Source of the DNA: Anaerolineales bacterium
Lineage (GTDB): Bacteria > Chloroflexota > Anaerolineae > Anaerolineales > UBA11858
Direction: 5' to 3'
DNA length: 64,000 bases
NCBI GenBank assembly: GCA_028278545.1
Contig: JANQED010000151.1
Location: 1 to 64,000, forward strand
A program made the position numbers and the translations under genes. Positions 17,114 through 26,183 of the stretch are shown in pieces; position 1 is the stretch's first letter; every line of letters begins with the position of its first letter. The notes beneath the pieces were generated by a model. The model did not search any database, was not told the DNA's origin, and was given only the letters and a program-made list of their open reading frames with translations.

Positions 17114-18061
17114 CTATTCACCCTCAGGAGTGACAGTTGCTATGGTGTAATCCGCTGGTCCCCAAACTTGGAAGTTGTCGATATGTACCGTAACGTTTTC
17201 TTGGTTGTAGGTTGTTCCCGCCATCATGCCTGCATAGCCAGAACCCAAACCCTCCACTTCTTCCCTGGCAAGCAGAGCGCCATTGACCCATAAAGTGAGC
17301 GTGTTCCCGCGGCATTCGGCTCGTAAGTGATTATTTTGATTTGTTCTGATGGCGCCAGATGGCGCATAGACCAAGAAATTCACTTTGTTGTTGAGCGTGT
17401 GCCCTAAACCGTAATACCCTTCTGAGGTAATGAAGAGGGTGTAGTAGCTGCTGGTGCCTTCACGACAGTTGAAGCCAGCGTAGCCGCTCCCCTCGATGAA
17501 GCCAAAATCAGCTTCCATGCGCACCTCGGCCAGTTTCAGCCAGGTGCGGGAACTGGTGATCTCCACATTGGGCATGCTGACTTGCATGACGTAGACGCCA
17601 TTGCCAATGGCTGTGGACCAGTTGGTGCCGCTGCTTTGCAGCCAGGCGTCGGCAGTGCTTTCGAACTGCTCGTAAAGGAAGCGGAAGACTTCGGGTGTGT
17701 CGGTTGGGGTGAGGGTGATGGAGGGTGTCAGGGTCAGTGAAGGAGTCCAGGTAGGACGTAGGGTGCTGGGAGGGATCGGTGTCCAAGAAGGCCGCAATGT
17801 CTGCGTTGGGAGAGGCGACAAAGTGGGTTGCCCGGCTGCGCCAGTGGGCGTCGAAGTCCAACGGTTGAAAGTGACCATCGTCTTGGTTGGAGTCACCGTG
17901 TTGGTCGGTAAGGGAAGGGATGTGGTTGTAGGACTCGCCAGGAACGGAATGAACTCCGCCAGCGCGCTGCACCCTGAGGTAAAGATCAGGATGAGAGCGA
18001 TCGCGAGCCCTACTTTCAGTCGATCGGGAGCTATTCTTGAAGTGCTGAATTTCCACATCAT
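17114..18061 (-). CDS. Lipoprotein with Pro/Thr-rich stalk and a sugar-binding-like domain
   Basis: 315 residues. A signal peptide with lipobox FTSGC (Cys near 31) is followed by a 100-residue stalk of S/T-P repeats (TPTKT, TLRPTWTPSLTLTPS). The C-terminal domain has features of a jelly-roll/DUF1080-like fold (NGVYVMQVSMPN, GYAGFNCREG, LTLWVNGALLA, DNFQVWG). It is probably anchored on the outer face and binds a polysaccharide or similar ligand, but no ligand can be named. It sits between the phosphofructokinase and FadN genes on the same strand, 12 bases after the former, without clear functional link. Confidence 0.75.
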   Translation of the reverse strand: MMWKFSTSRIAPDRLKVGLAIALILIFTSGCSALAEFIPFLASPTTTSLPLPTNTVTPTKTMVTFNRWTSTPTGAAGQPTLSPLPTQTLRPSWTPIPPSTLRPTWTPSLTLTPSITLTPTDTPEVFRFLYEQFESTADAWLQSSGTNWSTAIGNGVYVMQVSMPNVEITSSRTWLKLAEVRMEADFGFIEGSGYAGFNCREGTSSYYTLFITSEGYYGLGHTLNNKVNFLVYAPSGAIRTNQNNHLRAECRGNTLTLWVNGALLAREEVEGLGSGYAGMMAGTTYNQENVTVHIDNFQVWGPADYTIATVTPEGE

Positions 18062-18073
18062 GATATTGCACCC

Positions 18074-19243
18074 TTAATACAAGAACATGGGCTTACCCAG
18101 CATGTCCTTCACTCTTGGCTTGTAGTTTTCCGGGTCGTAAAGCGCAGTCACATCGACGATTTTCTTGGCGGAGATGACCATAGGGAGGGGCACCGTCGTG
18201 TAGTTGCCCTGCTGTAGAGCAACCATCCGTCCGGTGTGACCCAATACCACCTGGTCTAATGCCAGATTGCCGAAAGAGACTGCTACCATGCGGTCGAGGG
18301 AGTCGGGCGAGCCAGAGCGCATCAGGTAGGCCAACTGCTGATAGACCGTGTGCATGCCTGAGCGTTTCTTGATCTCCTGAGCGACAATTTGACCAATGCC
18401 ACCCAGTTTCTGGTGTCCGTAAGCATCTGCTTCACCGGATTGTACGATCTCACCACCTTCCAGGTGTGCTCCTTCAGAGATGGTCATGATGGCATAGTGG
18501 GAAGGATTGTTCTTGCGATCCTGGACGAGGAAAGCGATCAGATTATCAAGATCGAAAGGCACCTCAGAGATAATAGCGCGATCGACATCGGCCAGGTAGG
18601 CAGCAAAGAGGGATGTTTCACCGGAGTTGCGGCCGAACAATTCCACCACACCGACGCGCTCGTGCGAACCACAGACTGTACGTACAGCAGTGATGTTTTC
18701 TACTGAGCGAGTGACCGCTGTCGAAAAGCCGATGCAGTAGTCCGTCCCAAAGACATCGTTATCCATAGTTTTGGGAATGGCGACGACTTGGAAACCTTCC
18801 TGGTGTAGCCGGGTGGCGTAGCTGAGCGTGTCATCACCGCCGATGGGGATCAGAGCGTCCAGATGGAGAGCTTCCAACACTTTCAAGGCGTGGCCGGTGA
18901 TATCCACACGACCGTCGTCCTTGACGACACGGTCTTCCTCAGCGACAAAGTCTGGGATGTCCTTGGATTTCATGTTGGACGGGTTGGTCCGCGAGGAGTG
19001 CAGAAAGGTACCGCCGGTGCGATCGATCACGCGTACACGGGCACGCGACAAAGGTTCGGTCAACTCTTTGGTCGTCTCTGGGTCATCGGGGTTGATACCC
19101 ACAACCGACCACCAGCCTCGGCGAAGGCCGATGATTTCGACATCATGGTCTTGAGCCCGGTTTACTACCGCCTTCATGGCGACGTTTAAACCTGGTACAT
19201 CACCACCGCCAGTCAAGATTCCTACGCGGCGCTTACTCGTCAT
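18074..19243 (-). CDS. Phosphofructokinase, PPi-dependent signature
   Basis: 389 residues from the ATG at 19243, which has GGAGG ten bases upstream. The N-terminal phosphate loop reads [10 protein letters not shown]. The position diagnostic for phosphoryl donor reads GGDDT rather than GGDGS, and the active-site loop reads PKTMDND rather than PGTIDND. Asp and Lys at these places are the hallmark of PPi-using enzymes, which are reversible. A C-terminal region matches family A PFK. It phosphorylates fructose-6-phosphate, or a related sugar phosphate. It lies inside the fatty-acid block but probably has its own promoter in the 254-base gap upstream. Confidence 0.88.
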   Translation of the reverse strand: MTSKRRVGILTGGGDVPGLNVAMKAVVNRAQDHDVEIIGLRRGWWSVVGINPDDPETTKELTEPLSRARVRVIDRTGGTFLHSSRTNPSNMKSKDIPDFVAEEDRVVKDDGRVDITGHALKVLEALHLDALIPIGGDDTLSYATRLHQEGFQVVAIPKTMDNDVFGTDYCIGFSTAVTRSVENITAVRTVCGSHERVGVVELFGRNSGETSLFAAYLADVDRAIISEVPFDLDNLIAFLVQDRKNNPSHYAIMTISEGAHLEGGEIVQSGEADAYGHQKLGGIGQIVAQEIKKRSGMHTVYQQLAYLMRSGSPDSLDRMVAVSFGNLALDQVVLGHTGRMVALQQGNYTTVPLPMVISAKKIVDVTALYDPENYKPRVKDMLGKPMFLY

Positions 19244-19393
19244 TGGGAATGCCTCCAAGAAGTTCGTTTACATTGTAAGGTGTCAATGTTTGGATGGTTT
19301 TCTTCATAACAGATTTTACCGCGTTTGTAATCTTTGACCGGGGTGATTTGGGGACTTGCACGGAAGGGCGTGTTCCAGTTGCCCTTTCGACAT

Positions 19394-19415
19394 GCCACTT
19401 CAAATAAGAAGTGGC
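19394..19415. repeat. Small hairpin between ACAD and PFK genes
   Basis: GCCACTTC (19394-19401) pairs with GAAGTGGC (19408-19415) across a 6-base loop. It has no T-run. It may mark the end of the acyl-CoA dehydrogenase transcript. The rest of the 269-base gap holds no supportable gene. Confidence 0.45.
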
Positions 19416-19512
19416 GGAAAGATATTAGTTTACTCCTTGAATTTGCTCCGGGCTCTTGCGCGGCCCAGAGTGGTTGTTTGCTGGTTGCGATGCAAATATT
19501 TCAGCCAGCGGG

Positions 19513-20766
19513 TTAACGTAGCTGGCTGCCGCGATAACCGAGCATGTTGCGGGCTACCACCAGGCGGTTGATCTGGCCTGTGCCTTCATAGAGATCGGTG
19601 ATCTTGGCGTCGCGAAACCATTTTTCGAGCAGCAGTTCCCGGCTGTAACCCAGCGGGCCAAGCAGCTCGACGGCTTTTTGGGTGATCTTGACGACGATGT
19701 CGCCAGCGTACACCTTAGACATGGAGGCCTCTTTTGGATTGTGAATCTGGTTGTCGGCCATCCACAGCGCTTTGATGGTCAAGAGCCAGGCTGCGCGCAG
19801 CATGACTTCCATATCAATGACCTCACGCTCGATGTTGGTCAGCTTCTGGCGGGGCAGGCCGTAGCGGATTTCGATGCCGTTCTCCGCCAGCTTCTCCTTG
19901 ACCAATTCCACCGTGGCACGGGCGATGCCCACGGCCTGGGAGGCGATGATCGGCCGAGTAGCGTCGAAAGTAGCCATAGCGCCCTTGAAGCCTTTGGTGG
20001 TCTTCTCCACCGTGGGGCTGCCGAGGATATTCTCAAAGGGCACGCGGCAATCTTGCAGATGGATCGAGACCGTATCGCTGACACGGATGCCCAGCTTGTG
20101 CTCTTGCTTGGTGACCTTGCAGCCGGGGGTGTCGGCCTCGACGACGAAGGAACGCATTCCAGCACGCCCGGCTTCGGGGTCGATGGTGGCCCAGATGACG
20201 CAAAAGCCATTAGATTCTTCCAACGCTTTTTGGCCGGCGGTGACGAATATCTTCTCTCCGTTGAGCACCCATTCGTTGGTCTCTTCGTCTAGCACGGCGG
20301 TAGCGCGGATGGCAGAAGTGTCCGAACCTGCCTGGGGTTCCGTCATCGCCATGGCGTCGAAGACAGGTTTTTCACCCATGAAGCGGCTCAGGAAGCGCTT
20401 CTTCTGCTCGGGGGTTCCGGCAGCAGCTACGGCTGCAGACCCGAGCATCCCGCCTGGGATGCAGAGGTACATGCCGGCATCGCCCCAGGAGAGCATCTCA
20501 ACAAGAAAAGCCAGTCGCTGGTATCCTATCGGCGGGCGCTTTTCTTTCTTCTCTTCAGCCTTTTTGTCACCGTTCTTGCTATCAGGAACCATGGACGTGC
20601 CGCCCATGGATTTGATGGCTGTGTGCATGAAGTTGATGAAGTCCCAGGGGATGGCGTGCTCGTTCTCATCCATTTCCCGCGATACCGGGCGCATCATGTT
20701 GACCGCCACGGTCTCGACAACGGTTTGAAGCTGTTGGATCGGTTTGGGGGTTGAGAATTCGATCAT
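19513..20766 (-). CDS. Acyl-CoA dehydrogenase (catalytic partner)
   Basis: 417 residues. Flavin and substrate motifs are typical: AMTEPQAGSD near 140, ILGSPTVEKTTKGF, and a C-terminal LGPLGYSRELLLEKWFRDA. The catalytic-base motif YEGTGQIN is present, as in medium-chain enzymes. It oxidises acyl-CoA to 2-enoyl-CoA with electrons passing to Etf. A Lys-rich insert near 70 (GDKKAEEKKEKRPP) is unusual. Its gene follows another ACAD gene by 58 bases; that partner lacks the base, so the two may form a mixed complex. Confidence 0.93.
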   Translation of the reverse strand: MIEFSTPKPIQQLQTVVETVAVNMMRPVSREMDENEHAIPWDFINFMHTAIKSMGGTSMVPDSKNGDKKAEEKKEKRPPIGYQRLAFLVEMLSWGDAGMYLCIPGGMLGSAAVAAAGTPEQKKRFLSRFMGEKPVFDAMAMTEPQAGSDTSAIRATAVLDEETNEWVLNGEKIFVTAGQKALEESNGFCVIWATIDPEAGRAGMRSFVVEADTPGCKVTKQEHKLGIRVSDTVSIHLQDCRVPFENILGSPTVEKTTKGFKGAMATFDATRPIIASQAVGIARATVELVKEKLAENGIEIRYGLPRQKLTNIEREVIDMEVMLRAAWLLTIKALWMADNQIHNPKEASMSKVYAGDIVVKITQKAVELLGPLGYSRELLLEKWFRDAKITDLYEGTGQINRLVVARNMLGYRGSQLR

Positions 20767-20824
20767 ATGTATGTTTTCTCCTATCTATCCCAATGGAGCC
20801 TGATATCGACTCCTGGACGACGAC

Positions 20825-21919
20825 TTAAACCATTGCCAATCCGCTGAACGTCGCGAAGCCGCGACCGTTGCGCATCCACATTTCGACGGGGTGCTCACGG
20901 ATATACCCGTGCCCCCCGAGGATTTGAACGGCGCGGTCGGTGACCATCATGGCCGTGTCGATGGCGCCAGAGAGGGCCAGATAGGCCCGTTTGAAGGCCT
21001 CTTCCATGCCCTGGTCGATCATCCAGGCGGCCTCCCAAACCAGCAGGCGGATGGCCTCGATGGTGGTGCCCATCTCGGCGATCAGGAAGGCAATGGCCTG
21101 CTTCTGTGCCACTTTGACCCCGAAGACCTCTCGGTCTTTGGCGTATTCGATGGAGTAATCCAGGGCGGCCTGGGAGACGCCGATGGCCATCGCCGCCAGG
21201 GCCACGTTGGAGGCGGCCATGATGGGAGCCATATCATGGCCGGCGTCACCGCCCAGGCGGTTGGCCTTGGGTACGCGTACACTCTCAAGTTTAAGCGGGT
21301 AGAGCGGCAGGGCATTGAGACCCAAAAGCTTTTGCCGCTCGCCGACTTCCAGACCCTCAGCATCGCCGGGCACGATGAAGCCCTGCGTAGCGCCATCCAA
21401 CGCAGCGTATACCAGGAAGGTCTCAGCAGCGTCGGCATAGGGCACGTAGGTTTTCTCACCTGTGAGCACGTAGACATCACCATCTCCCTCGGCAACAGTT
21501 TCTAGATCATTGGGATCGAAGTCGAGGCGGTGCTCCATGAGGGCAGCGGTAAAGGGTTTCCATTCCATCTCGATGACTGGCGGAATGAACTCCGCTTTCT
21601 GTTCCTCGGTGCCAGCCAGCAAGATCGGCGTGGTGAAGAGGCCGGGAGTCATCACGGCCAGCGCGCCCGACAGGTCGCCGTAGGCCATTTCTTCGGCCGC
21701 CAGGACGCCCGTCACGGCGGAGCGCTCACCGAAACCGGTATAGTCTTCGGGGATGGAGGCTTGCAGGTAGCCCAGTTCCCATCCTTTCTCGATCAGTTCG
21801 GGGGGTAGCTGGCCTTCTTCGTCGGCATCGCGGGCGGCCGCGCGCAGGTCGTCCACGGCATAGCGCTTGATGGCATCGACCAGCATTTGCTGCTCTTCAG
21901 AAGGCTGAAAAGAATACAT
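20825..21919 (-). CDS. Acyl-CoA dehydrogenase-like protein lacking the usual catalytic Glu
   Basis: 364 residues, slightly short. The ACAD fold is clear: an N-terminal helical domain, GERSAVTGVLAAEEMAYGD, and a C-terminal ILGGHGYIREHPVEMWMRN. The region that should read YEGT reads FSGL, and the protein stops there, so the medium-chain-type base and the following FAD contacts are missing. It may use another base as isovaleryl-type enzymes do, or be the non-catalytic half of a heteromer with the downstream ACAD, as known for mycobacterial FadE pairs. The start has AGGAGG upstream. Confidence 0.85.
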   Translation of the reverse strand: MYSFQPSEEQQMLVDAIKRYAVDDLRAAARDADEEGQLPPELIEKGWELGYLQASIPEDYTGFGERSAVTGVLAAEEMAYGDLSGALAVMTPGLFTTPILLAGTEEQKAEFIPPVIEMEWKPFTAALMEHRLDFDPNDLETVAEGDGDVYVLTGEKTYVPYADAAETFLVYAALDGATQGFIVPGDAEGLEVGERQKLLGLNALPLYPLKLESVRVPKANRLGGDAGHDMAPIMAASNVALAAMAIGVSQAALDYSIEYAKDREVFGVKVAQKQAIAFLIAEMGTTIEAIRLLVWEAAWMIDQGMEEAFKRAYLALSGAIDTAMMVTDRAVQILGGHGYIREHPVEMWMRNGRGFATFSGLAMV

Positions 21920-21932
21920 AGGGACCTCCTAA

Positions 21933-21967
21933 TCTAATGGTTAATGGTCAATAGTTAATTGTCAATT
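21933..21967. repeat. Degenerate 7-bp tandem repeat
   Basis: Read on the minus strand the gap between the metallo-hydrolase and ACAD genes runs as heptads ATTGACA, ATTAACT, ATTGACC, ATTAACC, ATTAGAT. The same style recurs at 36779 and 36905. Confidence 0.7.
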
Positions 21968-21968
21968 T

Positions 21969-23021
21969 TTAAATGGTTCTGTAGCGGATGGGTGCAAGGC
22001 CTCCACCGTTATCAACTTCTTCTAAGTTGGCGATTTCCAACTGGCCGCGCTCGTAGAGATACTCGATGTGAGCGCCGGCCTCCTCCAGGGCCAGCAGGAC
22101 ATTGTAGCCGTGGGTCTCGCCGAAATATCTCCTGGAGATCTCAGCCACAGTATGCGGTTCTTCCAGGATCTCTAGAAATTCGGCCAACCGTTCTTTATGG
22201 ACCTCTTGGATTTCGTGGATGCGCGCTTTCAAGTCCCTGACCGGCGGATTATGACCTCCTAAGGAAAGGCGGATGTCCTCGGACCACTTTTGGGTTGCCT
22301 CCAGGGATTGCAGGTAGTGACTGAGCCCGGTGAACAGGGCGAGCTGTTCGGGAGCCTGGTGGGGGCTGATCTCAGAAAGGATGTGGTCGCCGGTGAAGAG
22401 AACATCCTGCAAGCGGATGACAACCTGCCCGGCACAATGCCCCGGGACATGTAGCATCTCGAAAGGGCCGACTTTCATACCAACGGCTTCGAAAGTGAAA
22501 TCGACCTTCACAGGACGATAATCGAGTTTGGTCATTTTATAGATATTGACCAGTTCCCGGGAAGTCTGCTCATCAAGTCCAGCTTCGGCCAGGTATCTTT
22601 CTAAGCGGCGAGCGATGATCGCCAGGCGCTCTTCCGTGTGGGTCAGGTTGTGCTGGTCAAGCTCGTGTATGCCGATGGCTGCGTCGGTTTTATCGCTCAG
22701 GAAAGGGAGCCCCCCAAAGTGATCGATGTGCCCGTGGGTGATGAAGATGTGGGTCAGGTCTGAGAAGCCGATGTCTTCACCGAGCAGCGATCCCGCGGCC
22801 TGAAAGCCCTCTTCTAGATGTCGGTTGTTCTCATGGAAGCCCGAGCCGGTGTCGATCAAAACGCGGTAGTCATCCACCAAAACCAGATAAGCATAAACCC
22901 AGAAATCGGGGAAGGCGTTGAGGGGCAATTGGGCAATGCGCCCCCCAGCGCTGCTCTCGAAGAGTTGCACTTGATGATTTTTCGGTTTCTGGCGCACATC
23001 GACTACGGTGCTATAATCCAC
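21969..23021 (-). CDS. MBL-fold metallo-hydrolase
   Basis: 350 residues. The metal-binding motif HGHIDHFGG is present near residue 115, with a further His in HVPGHCAGQVV near 193 and an Asp in LFTGDHIL. The C-terminal 90 residues (HEIQEVHKERLAEFLEIL) form a helical tail typical of LACTB2-like and acyl-thioesterase-like MBL proteins. The start overlaps the end of the tetR gene by 11 bases, so both are co-transcribed. Placement at the head of a beta-oxidation block suggests thioester hydrolysis, which is inference. Confidence 0.85.
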   Translation of the reverse strand: MDYSTVVDVRQKPKNHQVQLFESSAGGRIAQLPLNAFPDFWVYAYLVLVDDYRVLIDTGSGFHENNRHLEEGFQAAGSLLGEDIGFSDLTHIFITHGHIDHFGGLPFLSDKTDAAIGIHELDQHNLTHTEERLAIIARRLERYLAEAGLDEQTSRELVNIYKMTKLDYRPVKVDFTFEAVGMKVGPFEMLHVPGHCAGQVVIRLQDVLFTGDHILSEISPHQAPEQLALFTGLSHYLQSLEATQKWSEDIRLSLGGHNPPVRDLKARIHEIQEVHKERLAEFLEILEEPHTVAEISRRYFGETHGYNVLLALEEAGAHIEYLYERGQLEIANLEEVDNGGGLAPIRYRTI

Positions 23022-23607
23022 TGTGCGCCTCCTGGTTGTCTATGCCTCGAGCGAGCAGTCCATGAAGTAGTAGGTCGGCGTATTGGTCGGCGATCTCGAT
23101 GGGGGAGAGGAGGCCCTGGGGGCTGTACCACATGATGGTCCAGTTCATCACCCCCAACAACGCGCGCGCAGCCTGCGCCGGGTCAGGGCAATCAAAAAGC
23201 CCTGTGTTCCGACCCTTCTCAATCAAGTCTCTCCAAATTTGTTCAAAACGGTCGCGGCGGGTGATGTGAGCTGCGTATTGGTCGGGATCGAGAGAGCGAT
23301 ATTCGAGAAGGAGAACGGCGGCCAGGTCGCGGTCAGAGGCCAAGGTGCCGATATAGATGCGCATAGCCACCCGAAGCTGCTCTGAGATAGGGACGTCTTC
23401 CTCGATAGCCTGGCTGACCTGCTGAATGACGAGGTCCAAAGCGCGGTCAAGCAGAATCAGCAGGATATCTTGCTTTTTGTCGATGTGGTGATATAGACTG
23501 GCCTTCTTCAACTCGACGGCGTCGGCAATATCTTGCATGGAGGCAGCATGGTAGCCCTTTTGGCTAAAGATTTGGGCGGCAGCTTCGAGAATCTGTTCTT
23601 TAGACAT
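23011..23607 (-). CDS. TetR-family regulator of the fatty-acid block
   Basis: 198 residues from the ATG at 23607; a GTG at 23667 would start inside the operator palindrome and is less likely. The helix-turn-helix reads AAAQIFSQKGYHAASMQDIADAV near residue 10, with KKASLYHHIDKKQ as recognition helix, like FadR/PaaR-type TetR proteins. The ligand domain is helical. It is the first gene of the minus-strand unit containing an MBL hydrolase and two acyl-CoA dehydrogenases, so an acyl-CoA ligand is likely. It should bind the palindrome just upstream. Confidence 0.92.
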   Translation of the reverse strand: MSKEQILEAAAQIFSQKGYHAASMQDIADAVELKKASLYHHIDKKQDILLILLDRALDLVIQQVSQAIEEDVPISEQLRVAMRIYIGTLASDRDLAAVLLLEYRSLDPDQYAAHITRRDRFEQIWRDLIEKGRNTGLFDCPDPAQAARALLGVMNWTIMWYSPQGLLSPIEIADQYADLLLHGLLARGIDNQEAHSGL

Positions 23608-23663
23608 GGCAGGGTTCGTCCCTCTGCGCAACTCGCTTTGTCGGTGGATCTTGTGATTGAATA

Positions 23664-23724
23664 ACACTTATCCTACCGACCGGTCGGTAGGATAAGTGTA
23701 GCATATTTCCTCTCTGCAAGTCAA
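23664..23724 (-). promoter_or_regulatory. TetR promoter with a 36-bp palindromic operator
   Basis: Bases 23664-23699 form a perfect 36-bp palindrome centred on ACCGACCGGTCGGT. On the minus strand a promoter reads -35 TTGACT (23724-23719), 18 bases, -10 TACACT (23700-23695). The -10 box and the start point lie in the palindrome, so binding would block initiation of tetR and the genes behind it. Confidence 0.88.
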
Positions 23725-23916
23725 GGAATCGGGGTAGCAGCTAAGGGTGGAGGAGGAGATTAGCGTCTGATATGGGATGTGGAAAGGGAATATTTAAATT
23801 GGACGTTTATGGTAATATTTCAAAGTGAAATTTGTTGCAGGGATCGGTTGTATGACTACCACAAATTGTGCCGCAACCTGCTGATAACGGTTTTACGCAG
23901 CTTAACTGATTGCAAA

Positions 23917-24483
23917 ATGACCGCAAAAAATGTAACTTTGCCAGGAAACGCTGCCGACGAAGCAGCCTCCGAATTTTCCGAGAAAAGCCCTCGCAAAGGG
24001 AATGTTCTCCTGCGAGAAGTGAAAGAGGGCGATCTTCCCATATTCTTCGAGCATCAAAAAGACCCTGATGCCAATTATATAGCCGCTTTCACTGCTAAAG
24101 ACCCGACAGACGAATCCGCTTTCGCAAAACACTGGAACAGGATTTTGACCGATGAAGGCATTGTCACCAGGACCATCCTCTTTGACGGACAAGTGGCCGG
24201 TCATGTCGTGAGCTTTGAGCAATTCGGCGAACGCGAAGTAAGCTATTGGATCGGGAAGCGGCATTGGGGAAAGGGGATCGCTACTCACGCGCTGGCGATG
24301 TTTCTGAAAGAGATGAAGATACGGCCCCTTTATGCCCGCGCTGCTAAAGATAACCTCGCTTCTATCCGCGTGCTGAAAAAGTGCGGGTTTGCGGTTATTG
24401 GTGAGGACAAGTGCTTTGCCAATGCGCGCGGCGAGGAGGTTGAGGAATTCATTTTGAGACTCAATGCGGCTGAAGAGGGGTAA
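23917..24483 (+). CDS. GNAT-family N-acetyltransferase (RimJ-like)
   Basis: 188 residues from the ATG at 23917; upstream in-frame codons to 23779 look non-coding, and the start lacks a clear RBS. The domain has VLLREVKEGDLPIFFEHQ, the motif GKRHWGKGIATHAL for acetyl-CoA, and NLASIRVLKKCGF. This pattern fits RimJ/RimL-like or small-molecule acetyltransferases. It is divergent from tetR and forms a single unit. Codon use looks more A-rich than its neighbours. Confidence 0.8.
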   Translation: MTAKNVTLPGNAADEAASEFSEKSPRKGNVLLREVKEGDLPIFFEHQKDPDANYIAAFTAKDPTDESAFAKHWNRILTDEGIVTRTILFDGQVAGHVVSFEQFGEREVSYWIGKRHWGKGIATHALAMFLKEMKIRPLYARAAKDNLASIRVLKKCGFAVIGEDKCFANARGEEVEEFILRLNAAEEG

Positions 24484-24616
24484 ACGCTTTCTGGTTCTGT
24501 GCGTAAGAGAACCTCATCCGGTATATTTATTGCTTGCATTTATGATTATCGGTTAAAACATGAGTGCGCCAGCATCAATGGCGCACTCGAGTAATTTGGA
24601 TGGATAAGCGGGAAGT

Positions 24617-24784
24617 TCATTCAATATACAGGTGGATTACGATTTCGTTATTGTTCTGATCCTCGTCGTTTGTACCGTTGCCCGTGTCGTCGATATTGAT
24701 GGACTCGATTAACTCCACGGCTTCTGGAACAGAGATTTTTCCATCTTCGACCAGATCAAGAACTAGCAATCTGTCTTTTAACAC
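24617..24784 (-). CDS. Small SHOCT-like protein next to the ArsR regulator
   Basis: 55 residues with a GTG start at 24784 preceded by GGAG. The first half (LLVLDLVEDGKISVPEAVELIESI) matches the short helical SHOCT-like module that often ends regulators and membrane proteins. The second half is a run of Asp/Asn (DDTGNGTNDEDQNNN) and a terminal beta-like IVIHLYIE. It starts 17 bases after the stop of the ArsR gene, so the two form an operon. It may modulate the regulator. Confidence 0.7.
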   Translation of the reverse strand: MLKDRLLVLDLVEDGKISVPEAVELIESINIDDTGNGTNDEDQNNNEIVIHLYIE

Positions 24785-24801
24785 TGTTCACTCTCCAAAA
24801 A

Positions 24802-25893
24802 TTAATCTTCCAAGAAACGTACTAAAGCGTCGGCTGTATTGTTTATGCGATCGTAGTTGATGCTGTAGTGTTTGACGCCCTCCAGCCGCCGGAGATGCAG
24901 AAATCCTGTCGCAAAGAGTTGTGTCAGGTGCCTTGATGTGGCAGACTGGGTTAATTCAAGTTCTCTCTGAATATCGTTAGCATTGTGTTCACCTTCTTTG
25001 TGTAATCGTTCCAGTATTCTTAACCGGGTATCATTCGAAAGGGCGGACAGGCGCATCAGGAGCTCGGAGCGGGTCAACGATGGTGAGGTGATCGCCGCTC
25101 CCTCGGGGATGTGAGCGCGAACCACAAGCCACACAGTCGTATCGCTTTTGTCCATCGTCATCAGGAAAGGCCCGATATGCGCGGAAGGGACGATGACCAC
25201 CTCTTCAGCTGTGGAGATCCAGTGATCCCAGACTTGTGGCATTTGATCCCTGCCGGTGATGCGCAGGAGGGCCTCCTCGGTGGACATGCCGGAGAAATCG
25301 AGCGTTTCGAAAGCTCTGATCGAATCCTCCAGCATGGGTTGGATGCGCTCCCATTCTGCTTTCAGGTGTTCCTCCCACATTCGACGGAAGTGAGAAATGA
25401 TCTTCTCCTTTGCAGCAGGCGGGTCGGTGAAGAGCTGATACTCTTTCAGGTGAATTTCTCGATCGTATTCGTGGCCTTTTTTCTCGTAGACCTTCTTATA
25501 CGTGGAAAGGTATGCTTCTTCATCCGCCATGATCTCTTCGGGGGAAGGCAACTGGTCCGGAGAAAGATCGAGCATATCTGCAGAAGCTTTCAAAAAATCT
25601 TCGATCAGCCAATCGCGCATTTCTTGCGCATCGCGTGATGCCAGATCATCAAGCCAGGCTGGGAAGCTGGGCCAATCTTGACCGCCAACAAAGCGGGAGG
25701 CGATCCCGGTGAGGCTTCTATTCTCTTTCAGTTGATCTTTAGTAAACTGCCCGACCATTTCGGTCACCCACTCGGAGATCTCATCCTTGTTATCGGTGAG
25801 TAGGAAAAGGCTGCACAAGAGATTATGCACTGGCGCGGTGGAGAACCTGAAAGTAGCGATTTTTTGTGGGGCGATCAACTCGAGATTAGCCAT
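24802..25893 (-). CDS. ArsR-family regulator with a large N-terminal sensor domain
   Basis: 363 residues from the ATG at 25893, which has AGGAG upstream. The N-terminal 270 residues form a DUF5937-like alpha/beta domain (TFRFSTAPVHNLLCSLFLL...). The C-terminal winged helix reads RLSALSNDTRLRILERLHKEGEHNANDIQ, with recognition helix LTQSATSRHLTQL. No metal-binding Cys pair is seen in the helix-turn-helix, so a ligand other than metal is likely. The promoter region carries two matching operators. Confidence 0.85.
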   Translation of the reverse strand: MANLELIAPQKIATFRFSTAPVHNLLCSLFLLTDNKDEISEWVTEMVGQFTKDQLKENRSLTGIASRFVGGQDWPSFPAWLDDLASRDAQEMRDWLIEDFLKASADMLDLSPDQLPSPEEIMADEEAYLSTYKKVYEKKGHEYDREIHLKEYQLFTDPPAAKEKIISHFRRMWEEHLKAEWERIQPMLEDSIRAFETLDFSGMSTEEALLRITGRDQMPQVWDHWISTAEEVVIVPSAHIGPFLMTMDKSDTTVWLVVRAHIPEGAAITSPSLTRSELLMRLSALSNDTRLRILERLHKEGEHNANDIQRELELTQSATSRHLTQLFATGFLHLRRLEGVKHYSINYDRINNTADALVRFLED

Positions 25894-25916
25894 TTTTTGC
25901 TCCTGAATTTCCGATG

Positions 25917-26005
25917 TACCCGTTAGATCGGGTGGATTGACTGTATCATAGCAGAATTTTTTAGTCTTGTCAAGCCTTTTATGCGATTTACCCACAAAAT
26001 CGGGT
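25917..26005 (-). promoter_or_regulatory. ArsR promoter flanked by two operator dyads
   Basis: Minus-strand promoter: -35 TTGACA (25973-25968), 17 bases, -10 TATGAT (25950-25945). Two 17-bp sites of the form TACCC-N8-GGGT, both ending ATCGGGT, lie at 25917-25933 and 25989-26005. One is downstream of the start point and the other upstream of -35, 72 bp apart. This layout suits looping or double-site repression by the regulator it precedes. Confidence 0.85.
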
Positions 26006-26183
26006 ATCTGCTCTTAAAAGCCACCTGACGTCGCACAAGAAGTTCCCCATATTAATCTCGGTGAGTAAGGGTAATTGATGATTATCCGTCAGCTATGGAG
26101 AAAGCCAAGAAGGATGAAAATGAATCGATTGCTTACCCCCTTGCATAATCTCCCATCGTCTCAGATGCTCTGGAATATGCATA

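Noticed and set aside
17697..18077. 126-codon plus-strand Val/Gly-rich frame
   Set aside because: It is the antisense of the Pro/Thr-rich stalk of the lipoprotein gene.
19334..19516. 60-codon plus-strand frame in the ACAD-PFK gap
   Set aside because: No RBS, no recognisable family, and it crosses a hairpin.
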